Source: Sandaracinobacter neustonicus
GTDB taxonomy: Bacteria; Pseudomonadota; Alphaproteobacteria; Sphingomonadales; Sphingomonadaceae
DNA length: 64,000 bases
Direction: 5' to 3'
Assembly (NCBI RefSeq): GCF_006385875.1
Contig: NZ_VFSU01000026.1
Span: 166,501-230,500, forward strand
Each line of letters opens with the position of its first letter. Position 1 is the stretch's first letter. The notes below the pieces were generated by a model, which was not told where the DNA came from, did no database searches, and saw only the letters and a list, made by a program, of their open reading frames with translations. Shown piece by piece: positions 55,580 through 63,149 of the stretch. Both the position numbers and the translations under genes were made by a program.

Positions 55580-56375
55580 CCTGATGCTGGCGGCGGGCGC
55601 GGCCGGGGCCACGCCGCCGCCCGTTACCCTTGGCTTGCCCACCGGCCTGACGGCAACCTTCGTGCCGGAGGCCGGAAAGATGGAGGCGCTGGAAGCGGCC
55701 GGAGCGAATCCGCCGGGGCATTTCTTTCACCCGATCTCCACGCCCGCCGGGGTGCTGACAGAGCTGTTCCCGGCCGACCATCTGCACCAGCGCGGGCTGT
55801 TCTGGGGCTGGCGGCAGATATTGATCGACGGAAAACCCGTGGCCAACGGCTGGCTGATGACGGGGATGAAGTTCCGCAACATGGGCGTCACCCGCAGCCG
55901 CGACGGCACCCGGCTGGAAGCCGCCGGGCGCTGGCGCGTGGGCGGGCGTGACGTGCTGGAGGAGCGGCTTTCGGCGCGAGTGGTGGGCGACATGCTGATA
56001 CTTGACTTGGGCCTGACGCCGATGGTGCCGGGGCTTTCGCTGGGCGGCAGCCCGGATGACAAGGGCTATGGCGGGATCTCGCTGCGGCTGGTGCAATCGG
56101 ATCGGCTGCGCTTCGAAAGCGGCGGGCGGGTGATCAGCCCGGAGGCTGGGCCGGTGGAGGCCGGGCCGGAACTGCGCATGACATGGGATGCCGGAACGGC
56201 GGCCCCTGCGCGCGCGGTGCGCATGGCCTGTTCGGTGAACGGCCGGGCAATCACGCGCTGGATCCTGCGGCGCGAAGCTTCGATGCAGAATTGCGTCTGG
56301 CCGGGGCGGGAGCCGGTGCCGCTGCCGATGGGCGAGGTGGCGCGGCTGGGCCTGCGGCTGACGGTGGAGCCGTAA
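55557..56375 (+). CDS. Exported DUF6807 (PmoA-like) protein
   Basis: Protein of 272 residues. The N-terminus is a signal peptide (FFSLMLAAGAAGA) starting at TTG 55557, which overlaps the TRAP permease gene by 23 bases; ATG 55584 is an alternative. Family features: HFFHPISTPAGVLTELFPADHLHQRGLFWGW and DKGYGGISLRL. These proteins are sometimes labelled PmoA but are not methane monooxygenase subunits; they recur in polysaccharide and sugar-acid loci. Enzymatic role unknown. Confidence 0.8.
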   Translation: MRCPAFFSLMLAAGAAGATPPPVTLGLPTGLTATFVPEAGKMEALEAAGANPPGHFFHPISTPAGVLTELFPADHLHQRGLFWGWRQILIDGKPVANGWLMTGMKFRNMGVTRSRDGTRLEAAGRWRVGGRDVLEERLSARVVGDMLILDLGLTPMVPGLSLGGSPDDKGYGGISLRLVQSDRLRFESGGRVISPEAGPVEAGPELRMTWDAGTAAPARAVRMACSVNGRAITRWILRREASMQNCVWPGREPVPLPMGEVARLGLRLTVEP

Positions 56376-56420
56376 CCGGCGCTCTGGCGCAGGCGCGCGG
56401 GCCGGTCTATCCTGTTGAAC

Positions 56421-57443
56421 ATGAAGAAAAGCCGCCAGCCGACGATCAATGATGTGGCCCGCGAGGCGGGGGTCTCAAAGAAGACGGTCAGCCGCGTCAT
56501 CAACCGCTCGCCGCTGCTGAACGAGGAAACCCGAGCCAAGGTGGAGGCGGTGATCGCGCGGCTGGGCTATGTGCCCAATCCGCAGGCGCGCGCGCTGGCC
56601 TTGCGGCGCAATTTCCTGATCGGCGTGGTGCACGACAATCCCAACGCGCAGACGGTGCTGCGGGTGCAGCGCGGCATATTGGAAGTGCTGCGCGGCACCG
56701 AATTCGAGCTGGTGGTGCGCCCGGTGGATCGCGGATCGCCCACCATGCTGGAGGATGTGCGCGCCTTTCTGGAACGGCAGCGGCTGTTCGGGGTGGTGCT
56801 GCTGCCGCCGATTTCCGAAAATGACGCGCTGGCGGAGCTGTGCGATTCCATCGGCTGCCGCTATGTCCGCATGGGCTCCGCGCAGCTGGACGACCCGGAT
56901 CATATGGTCGCCTCCAACGATCGGGAGGCGGTGAAAGAGGCCGTCACCTACCTGATCGAAATGGGGCATCGCCACATCGGGCTGGTGCAGGGGCCGCATG
57001 GCTTCCGATCCGCGATGGAGCGGCGGGCCGGGTTCGAGGACGCGCTGGAAGCCGCCGGAATTCCGCATCCCAAAAGCCTTGTGGCAGACGGCAATTACAC
57101 CTTCGACAGCGGCTTTCAGGCGGGCGTGCGGCTGCTGGACCTGCTGCCCCGGCCCACTGCGATCTTCTGCTCGAACGACGAAATGGCGGCGGGCGTGCTG
57201 CATGTGGCGCGGCAACGCGGGTTGGACGTGCCCGGCGATCTTTCCATTCTGGGCTTCGACGACACCACGCTCGCCGCGCATATCTGGCCGCCGCTGACGA
57301 CGGTGCGCTGGCCGGTTTCCTCCATGGCACGCTCCGCCGCGCTGAAGCTGGTGGGCGGGCTGGATGGCGACGCGGTGGAGGAGCCTTCGATGTTCCTCTC
57401 CACGCTGATCCGTCGCGCGTCGGTCGCGCCGCCTAGAGGTTAA
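56421..57443 (+). CDS. LacI family transcriptional regulator
   Basis: Repressor of 340 residues. The N-terminal LacI helix-turn-helix and hinge are clear (TINDVAREAGVSKKTVSRVIN then LNEETRAKVEAVIARLGY and PNPQARALALRR), with a periplasmic-binding-protein-like effector domain (HRHIGLVQGPHGFRSAMERRAGF, GDLSILGFDDTTLAAHIWPPLT). It probably binds the repeated TGACACCGGTTACCA sites at 51.93 and 57.90 kb and responds to a uronate intermediate. Its stop shares bases with the convergent GFA gene. Confidence 0.94.
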   Translation: MKKSRQPTINDVAREAGVSKKTVSRVINRSPLLNEETRAKVEAVIARLGYVPNPQARALALRRNFLIGVVHDNPNAQTVLRVQRGILEVLRGTEFELVVRPVDRGSPTMLEDVRAFLERQRLFGVVLLPPISENDALAELCDSIGCRYVRMGSAQLDDPDHMVASNDREAVKEAVTYLIEMGHRHIGLVQGPHGFRSAMERRAGFEDALEAAGIPHPKSLVADGNYTFDSGFQAGVRLLDLLPRPTAIFCSNDEMAAGVLHVARQRGLDVPGDLSILGFDDTTLAAHIWPPLTTVRWPVSSMARSAALKLVGGLDGDAVEEPSMFLSTLIRRASVAPPRG

Positions 57444-57838
57444 TTCCGGCCGCGCGGGAAGTGCTGGATGTCGCCGGGAATCACCACCCAGCCATGTTTT
57501 GTTTCTTCCCAGACGGAGCGGACCGGGGCCGGATAGGCCGGGTCTGCGAAGGTGCCGATGGGGATGCCGATACTCTCCGGATGGCGGCCGGTGCGCACAT
57601 GCACGGTGGTGCCGCAAATGGGGCAGAAGCCGGTTTCGAACGGCGTGCCGCTGTCGGCCAGGCGGACAAAGAGGCTGGCCTCACCCGAAAGCTGAACCTG
57701 CGCTTGCGGGTAGTATGCGATCACGCCGAACGGCGAGCCGCTGCGGCGTTGGCAGGCGAGGCAGTGGCAGGCGACGATCGCCTCTGCCGGGCCGGGGAGA
57801 TGGGCTTTCAATTGCCCGCATTGGCATGTTGCGATCAT
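57440..57838 (-). CDS. GFA family protein (glutathione-dependent formaldehyde-activating-like)
   Basis: Small zinc protein of 132 residues with the GFA Cys pattern: CQCG near the start, CHCLACQRR and CPICGTTV. Starting at the ATG 57838 places the first Cys pair at residues 5-7 as in the family. The only minus-strand gene in the uronate island; tail-to-tail with the LacI gene, their stops overlapping by three bases (TTAA). Most GFA-family members have no demonstrated formaldehyde activity. Confidence 0.88.
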   Translation of the reverse strand: MIATCQCGQLKAHLPGPAEAIVACHCLACQRRSGSPFGVIAYYPQAQVQLSGEASLFVRLADSGTPFETGFCPICGTTVHVRTGRHPESIGIPIGTFADPAYPAPVRSVWEETKHGWVVIPGDIQHFPRGRN

Positions 57839-57891
57839 GGCGGCACAGATAGCGGGGTTCAGCGTGGCGGGATAGTGCTTGAACCGGAATC

Positions 57892-57906
57892 TGACACCGG
57901 TTACCA
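57892..57906. promoter_or_regulatory. LacI-type operator in front of kduI
   Basis: TGACACCGGTTACCA, identical over 15 bases to the site at 51926-51943. It overlaps a candidate -10 (TACCAT, 57902-57907) whose -35 would be TTGAAC (57879-57884), spacing 17. Placed 27 bases before the kduI ATG. Confidence 0.65.
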
Positions 57907-57932
57907 TTGGCCAAACCCGAGGGGAGAGATTG

Positions 57933-58766
57933 ATGTTCGACAAGGTCTATCAGGCCACCCATCCCGATATGATGGAGGGGGCCGCCAACCAGCAATTGCG
58001 CGATCGCTATCTGGTCTCCGGCATGTTCGTGCCCGGCGAAGTGAAGCTGAATTACAGCCATAATGAGCGGTTCGTGATCGGCGGCGCGGTCCCGGCTGGC
58101 GGGGTGCTGAAACTTCCCTTGCAGCAGGTGCCGAAAAGCGCAGAAGGCAAACCTTTCCTTGAGCGGCGCGAGCTGGGCGTGGTGAACATCGGCTCGGCGG
58201 GCGCGGTGACGGTGGACGGCGCCCGGTTCGAACTGGGCAACAAGGAAGCGCTGTATGTGCCGATGGGATCGCTGGACGTGCAGTTCGGAGGCGAGGGCGC
58301 GCGCTTCTATCTGGCGAGCCTGCCAGCCCACAAGATTCTGCCCGCCACCCGCATCACCATGGCCGAAGCCAACCCGCTGGAGCGCGGCGGGCTGGAGAGT
58401 TCGAACCACCGCACCATTTATCAGCTGGTGATCCCCGGCGTGTGCGACAGCTGCCAGTTGCTGATGGGGCTGACCGTGCTGCAACCCGGCAGCGTGTGGA
58501 ACACCATGCCGCCGCATCTTCACGACAGGCGCAGCGAAATTTATCTCTACTTCGATCTGGAGGGGGATGATCGGGTGTTCCATTATATGGGCGAGCCGGA
58601 CGGGATGCGGCATATCCTTGTGGGCAATGAGGAAGCGGTGATTTCGCCGCCATGGTCCATCCACATGGGCTCCGGCACGCGGTCCTATGCCTTCATCTGG
58701 GCGATGGGGGGCGAGAATCTGGACTATACCGACATGAACGTCCTCGACATCTGCCAGCTGAAGTGA
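57933..58766 (+). CDS. kduI: 5-keto-4-deoxyuronate isomerase
   Basis: Cupin isomerase of 277 residues that turns 5-keto-4-deoxyuronate (from pectin or alginate-type oligouronides) into 2,5-diketo-3-deoxygluconate. Zinc ligands H195, H197, E202 and H244 in [10 protein letters not shown] and WSIHMGSG match the E. coli enzyme within one residue, and the length is essentially identical. ATG 57933 has GGGGAGAG upstream. One-base overlap with kduD. Confidence 0.96.
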   Translation: MFDKVYQATHPDMMEGAANQQLRDRYLVSGMFVPGEVKLNYSHNERFVIGGAVPAGGVLKLPLQQVPKSAEGKPFLERRELGVVNIGSAGAVTVDGARFELGNKEALYVPMGSLDVQFGGEGARFYLASLPAHKILPATRITMAEANPLERGGLESSNHRTIYQLVIPGVCDSCQLLMGLTVLQPGSVWNTMPPHLHDRRSEIYLYFDLEGDDRVFHYMGEPDGMRHILVGNEEAVISPPWSIHMGSGTRSYAFIWAMGGENLDYTDMNVLDICQLK

Positions 58767-59527
58767 TGGCCGTGGCGAACCCATTCGATCTGCACGGAAA
58801 GGTGGCCGTGGTGACGGGCGCGAACGCCGGAATCGGGCAGGGGCTGGCGCTGGCGCTGGCGGCGGCCGGGGCCGATGTCGCGGCGGTGGGGCGGTCCCCC
58901 GCAGATGAAACCGTGGCCGCCGTTGAGGCGCTGGGGCGGCGGGCGTTGTTCGTGCAGGCGGACCTTTCCAGCATCGAGCCGGTGGGCCGGGTTGTGGACG
59001 AGGTGGTCGCAGGGCTGGGTGGGCTGGATATTCTGGTGAACAACGCCGGGATCATCCGCCGCGAAGACAGCCTGAACTTCACCGAGGCCGACTGGGACGC
59101 GGTGATGGACACCAATCTGAAATCGGTGTTTTTCCTCGCGCAGGCGGCGGCACGGCACATGGTGGAGAACAGCGGCGGCAAGATCATCAACATCGCCTCC
59201 ATGCTCACCTTTCAGGGCGGCATCCGCGTACCCAGCTACACCGCCAGCAAATCCGGCGTGGGTGGGCTGACAAAGATTCTCGCCAATGAATGGGCGAAGC
59301 ATGGGATCAATGTGAACGCCATCGCACCCGGCTATATCGCCACCGCCAACACGGCGGCGCTGCGCGCGGATACGGGGCGCAACGCAGAGATTCTGGGCCG
59401 CATCCCGGCCGGGCGCTGGGGCGATCCCGCCGATCTGGGCGGGGCGGCGGTGTTCCTTGCCTCATCCGCCGCCGATTATGTGCAGGGGCATATATTGGCA
59501 GTGGATGGCGGCTGGCTGGCGCGATGA
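58766..59527 (+). CDS. kduD: 2-dehydro-3-deoxy-D-gluconate 5-dehydrogenase
   Basis: Short-chain dehydrogenase of 253 residues that reduces 2,5-diketo-3-deoxygluconate to KDG. It has the TGANAGIG coenzyme motif (17-24), NNAG at 92-95 and the catalytic S145, Y158 and K162. The N-terminus PFDLHGKVAVVTG and RREDSLNFTEADW are typical of KduD. Coupled by one base to kduI and by an ATGA overlap to the kinase gene. Confidence 0.95.
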   Translation: MAVANPFDLHGKVAVVTGANAGIGQGLALALAAAGADVAAVGRSPADETVAAVEALGRRALFVQADLSSIEPVGRVVDEVVAGLGGLDILVNNAGIIRREDSLNFTEADWDAVMDTNLKSVFFLAQAAARHMVENSGGKIINIASMLTFQGGIRVPSYTASKSGVGGLTKILANEWAKHGINVNAIAPGYIATANTAALRADTGRNAEILGRIPAGRWGDPADLGGAAVFLASSAADYVQGHILAVDGGWLAR

Positions 59528-60531
59528 GCCGCACCGTCTTTCTGGGCGAATTGCTGGTTCGCCTGTCGGCCACGGGCAAACAGTTACTGGCCACCACGCC
59601 TGCGCTGGACGTGCATGTGGGCGGGGCGGAGGCGAATGTGGCTGTCGGCATGGCAATGTTGGGGGCGGAAACGGCGATGGTCTCCGTCGTGCCGGGGAAC
59701 GCCTTCGGGCAGCGGGCGCGGGCGCATCTGGCCGCCGCAGGCGTGGATGCGCGCGGGGTGATCGAAGCGCCGGGGCGCATGGGGCTGTATGTGCTGACGC
59801 CGGGCGCGGGGGTGCGTGCATCCGACATCCTGTATGATCGGGCCGACAGCAGCTTTGCGCGGCTGGGGCCGGGCGCGTTCGATTGGCGCGCGCTGTTGCA
59901 GGGCGCGTCACGCCTCCACCTTTCCGGCATCACCCCGGCACTGGGTCCGGGCAGCGCGGCGCTGGCGCTGGAGGCAGCAGCGGCAGCCGAAGCGGCGGGC
60001 GTGGCGATCAGCTTCGACGGCAATTACCGCGCCCGACTGTGGGAAGCGTGGGAGAGCGACCCGAAATCCATCCTGACGCAACTGGTGGCGAAGGCCGACA
60101 TCCTGTTCGGCAACCATCAGGATATTGGCCTGCTGCTGGGCCAGCCGGTGCCCGGCGATGGCGCGGCGCGGCGGCGGGCCGCAGCGGAACTGGCGTTCGC
60201 GGCCTTTCCGAAGCTGCGGCTGATGGCCTCCACCGCGCGGCATGTGCTGGATGCAGACCGGCACGGCATTTCCGCCCGGATCGACACGCGGGACGGCGGC
60301 CACCAGACGGAGGAGGTGCTGGTCTCCGGCATCGTCGACCGGATCGGCGCGGGCGATGCCTTCGCAGCCGGGGTGCTGGCGGCGCTGGATCGCGGGCTGG
60401 GTGAGGCGGAGGCCGTCGAATGGGGGCTGGCGCTGACGGCGCTGAAGCACAGCCTGCCGGGCGACGCCAGCCTGTTCGGCGTGGCCGACATCGAGGCGTT
60501 CCGGGCCGGTGCGCGCGACGTGCGTCGCTGA
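59524..60531 (+). CDS. kdgK: 2-keto-3-deoxygluconate kinase (PfkB family)
   Basis: Sugar kinase of 335 residues that phosphorylates KDG to KDPG. The PfkB motifs are VHVGGAEANVAVGMAMLG near the N-terminus and DRIGAGDAFAAG with catalytic Asp278. The substrate segment SFDGNYRARLWE fits KDG kinases. Third gene of the kduI-kduD-kdgK block. A KDPG aldolase is not found in the window and must be elsewhere. Confidence 0.92.
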   Translation: MSRTVFLGELLVRLSATGKQLLATTPALDVHVGGAEANVAVGMAMLGAETAMVSVVPGNAFGQRARAHLAAAGVDARGVIEAPGRMGLYVLTPGAGVRASDILYDRADSSFARLGPGAFDWRALLQGASRLHLSGITPALGPGSAALALEAAAAAEAAGVAISFDGNYRARLWEAWESDPKSILTQLVAKADILFGNHQDIGLLLGQPVPGDGAARRRAAAELAFAAFPKLRLMASTARHVLDADRHGISARIDTRDGGHQTEEVLVSGIVDRIGAGDAFAAGVLAALDRGLGEAEAVEWGLALTALKHSLPGDASLFGVADIEAFRAGARDVRR

Positions 60532-61966
60532 TCTTTCGCGCCGCGCCCTGCTGGCGGGGATCGCGGCGGCACCGGTTGCGCTGAGGGCCGCGCCCGCCGT
60601 GGTGGAGGCCCCGGCCGGGCGCTTTCGCGGCTCAGTGGAGCAGGGCGTGCGGGCGTTTCGCGGCATCCGCTATGGCCGGGCGGCGCGGTTTCAGGCCCCT
60701 GCAGCGGAGCCGCCTTCACGCGAGGTGCAGGCGGCGGATCGCTTTGCGCCATCGGCTCCGCAGCGCGGGGCGATCACGCCGCAATCGGAAGACTGCCTGT
60801 TCCTGAACATCTGGACTCCGGCCACCGATGCCGGGCGGCGGCCGGTGTTGGTCTATTTCCATGGCGGGGCCTACTCCAGCGGCACGGTGGCCGAACCGCG
60901 TGTGGAAGGCGCGGTGCTGGCGGCCCGCGGCTGCGTGGTGGTGACGGTGAACCATCGGCTAAACGCGCTGGGCTATCTGCGGTTACCGGGCTTCCCCGAT
61001 GCGGCGAACGCGGGGCAGCTGGATCTGATCCTTGCGCTGCGCTGGGTGCGGACGAACATCGCGGCGTTTGGCGGCGATCCGGCCAATGTCACGCTGTTCG
61101 GCCAATCCGGCGGTGGGGCGAAGATCATCACGCTGATGTCCATGCCCGCCGCGCGCGGTCTGTTCCGGCGCGGCTGGACAATGAGCGGGCAGCAGATCAC
61201 CGCGCAGGGACCGCAGAATGCCGCGCGGCGGGCGGCGGCCTTTCTGGTGAAGCTGGGCGGCGATCCGGCCACGCTGCCGGTTGAGCGGCTGGTGGCAGCG
61301 CTGGACACGGATGACCCGGTGATGGGCGGCCCGCTCTATTTCGGGCCGGTGCTGGATATGCGCCATCTGCCGCGCCACCCCTTCTTTCCCGATGCCGATC
61401 CGACCGGGCTGTCGATCCCGCTGGTGCTGGGCAACACGGTTGCGGAAACGCGGGCCTTCTTTCCGCCCGGCCACCCGAAACGCGCCGGGCTGGACTGGGG
61501 CAATCTGCCTACACGGCTGGGGCCGGAACTGCGGGTGGATGTCGACCCGGACTGGGTGGTGGCGCAGTTCCGCGCGCACGAACCGGCGATCACGCCGGAT
61601 GCGCTGTTCATCCGCGCGACGAGCGCCGCGCGAAGCTGGCGCGGGCAGTTGATCGAAGCGGAGGAGCGGGCGAGGGCGGGGGCGTCCGCCTTCGTCTATC
61701 AACTGGATTGGCGCGAGGCCGCGCATATGGACGACATCCCGCTGGTTTTCGGCACGACGACGGACCCGGCCGACGCCCCGGTTCGGGAGGCGATGATGGG
61801 GGCGCTGCTGCGCTTTGCGCGCTCCGGCGATCCGGGCTGGCCCGCCTATCGCCTTCCGGAACGGGCGACGATGATCTTCGATGTGCCCACCTGCTTGCAG
61901 CCGAACCCGCGCGCGTTCGAGCGCGAGTTGTTCGCCCGCGTGCCCCATATTCAGCCCGGAAGCTGA
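60509..61966 (+). CDS. Tat-exported type B carboxylesterase
   Basis: Carboxylesterase of 485 residues. The N-terminus has a twin-arginine signal (LSRRALLAGIAAAPVALRA). Catalytic features are the oxyanion VYFHGGAYSSG, Ser200 in GQSGGG, and a His in AAHMDDIPLVFG; SEDCLFLNIWTP is the family signature. GTG 60509 lies 23 bases inside kdgK. In this context a periplasmic sugar-ester or methyl/acetyl-uronate esterase is a reasonable inference, not shown by the sequence. Confidence 0.88.
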   Translation: MRATCVADLSRRALLAGIAAAPVALRAAPAVVEAPAGRFRGSVEQGVRAFRGIRYGRAARFQAPAAEPPSREVQAADRFAPSAPQRGAITPQSEDCLFLNIWTPATDAGRRPVLVYFHGGAYSSGTVAEPRVEGAVLAARGCVVVTVNHRLNALGYLRLPGFPDAANAGQLDLILALRWVRTNIAAFGGDPANVTLFGQSGGGAKIITLMSMPAARGLFRRGWTMSGQQITAQGPQNAARRAAAFLVKLGGDPATLPVERLVAALDTDDPVMGGPLYFGPVLDMRHLPRHPFFPDADPTGLSIPLVLGNTVAETRAFFPPGHPKRAGLDWGNLPTRLGPELRVDVDPDWVVAQFRAHEPAITPDALFIRATSAARSWRGQLIEAEERARAGASAFVYQLDWREAAHMDDIPLVFGTTTDPADAPVREAMMGALLRFARSGDPGWPAYRLPERATMIFDVPTCLQPNPRAFERELFARVPHIQPGS

Positions 61967-62005
61967 GAGTTATTTCGGTCCGGATATGACTTTTCAATTT
62001 TGATA

Positions 62006-62019
62006 TGATAGCGCTATCA
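62006..62019. promoter_or_regulatory. Perfect 14-bp palindrome in front of the Gfo/Idh gene
   Basis: TGATAGCGCTATCA is a perfect inverted repeat of the LacI-family operator type (central CG, TGxTA half-sites). It overlaps a TATGAT -10 (62004-62009) and lies 27 bases before the ATG. The sequence differs from the TGACACCGGTTACCA sites, so a second regulator is likely. Confidence 0.65.
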
Positions 62020-62045
62020 ATCAGGAATTCGCGGCTGGGAGGCTG

Positions 62046-63149
62046 ATGATGGACGGAACGGACCGGCGCACGTTGCTGGCGGGAATCGGCGGGGCCTCTG
62101 TGCTGGCGCTGGCGGGCGGCCGGGCGATGGCGCAGCCTGTGAAGCCCATGCGCTATGCCGTGGTGGGGCTGGGCAGCTATGCGGTGAACCAGATCATGCC
62201 GCAGTTCGCCAATAGCGCCCATTCGAAACTGACGGCGCTGGTCAGTGGAACGCCCGCCAAGCTGGAAAAATATGGGGCGCTCTATGGCATCCCACGCAGC
62301 CATCGCTATTCCTACGCCACCTATGACAGCATCCGGAACAACCCGGATATCGACGCTGTTTACGTGGTGCTGCCCAACAATATGCATGCCGAATATTCGA
62401 TCCGCGCCTCTCAGGCGGGCAAGCATGTGATGTGCGAAAAGCCGATGTCTGTCAGCAGCGCCGAGGCAGAGGCGATGATCGCCGCTGCGCACAAGGCCGG
62501 GCGCAAGCTGATGATCGGCTATCGCTCGCAGTTCGAGCAATATAATCGGCACGGCATCGACGTGGTGAAGCAGGGCGTGCTCGGCCCAGTGCGGCTGATC
62601 ACGGCGCAGACCGGGTTCAACGCAAGCCCCAACCAGTGGCGGCTGGAAAAGGCGATGGCCGGGGGCGGATCGCTGATGGATATCGGCATCTACAGCCTGC
62701 AGGCCGCGCGTTATCTCGCGGGCGAGGAGCCGGTGGCGGTGACGGCGATGGAGTCGACCGACCGCCACGATCCGCGCTTCCGCGAGGTTGAGGACCGGAT
62801 CGACTTCCTGCTGCGCTTCCCTTCCGGCGCGATTGCCAATTGCGTGTCCAGCTACTCCTCCGGCCACAACAACTGGCGGGTGACGGGCACGAAGGGCTGG
62901 CTGGGGATGGAACCGGCGACCGGCTATGACGGGCATCGGATGTGGTTGAACAAGGATTGGAAAACGCAAGAGGTGCTGCTGCCCGCAGGTCATCCGAACC
63001 AGTGGGTGGGGCAGCTGGACGAACTGGCCTTGTCTGTTGCGCAAGGGCGCGAACCCATCGCCTCCGGGCAGGAGGGGTTGCGCGACATGCGGCTGGTGGA
63101 AGCGATCTACCAGAGCGCGCGCGAAGGCCGCACGGTGCAACTGACATGA
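62046..63149 (+). CDS. Tat-exported Gfo/Idh/MocA family oxidoreductase
   Basis: NAD(P)-dependent sugar oxidoreductase of 367 residues resembling glucose-fructose oxidoreductase. It has a twin-arginine signal (GTDRRTLLAGIGG then ALAGGRAMAQ), Rossmann segment MRYAVVGLGSYAVNQI, the family CEKPMSVSSAEAEAM with the catalytic Lys, and the C-terminal GGSLMDIGIYSLQAARYL. Export implies a tightly bound cofactor as in Zymomonas GFOR. Overlaps the lactonase gene by four bases (ATGA). It probably oxidises a sugar to a lactone. Confidence 0.9.
   Translation: MMDGTDRRTLLAGIGGASVLALAGGRAMAQPVKPMRYAVVGLGSYAVNQIMPQFANSAHSKLTALVSGTPAKLEKYGALYGIPRSHRYSYATYDSIRNNPDIDAVYVVLPNNMHAEYSIRASQAGKHVMCEKPMSVSSAEAEAMIAAAHKAGRKLMIGYRSQFEQYNRHGIDVVKQGVLGPVRLITAQTGFNASPNQWRLEKAMAGGGSLMDIGIYSLQAARYLAGEEPVAVTAMESTDRHDPRFREVEDRIDFLLRFPSGAIANCVSSYSSGHNNWRVTGTKGWLGMEPATGYDGHRMWLNKDWKTQEVLLPAGHPNQWVGQLDELALSVAQGREPIASGQEGLRDMRLVEAIYQSAREGRTVQLT

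Noticed and set aside
55557-56375. Particulate methane monooxygenase subunit (PmoA label of DUF6807)
   Set aside because: Soluble exported protein without the membrane helices or copper ligands of PmoA; sugar-acid context.
57440-57838. Formaldehyde detoxification gene
   Set aside because: Only the GFA zinc-Cys pattern is present. No frmA/adhC-type partner nearby, so the specific function is not claimed.
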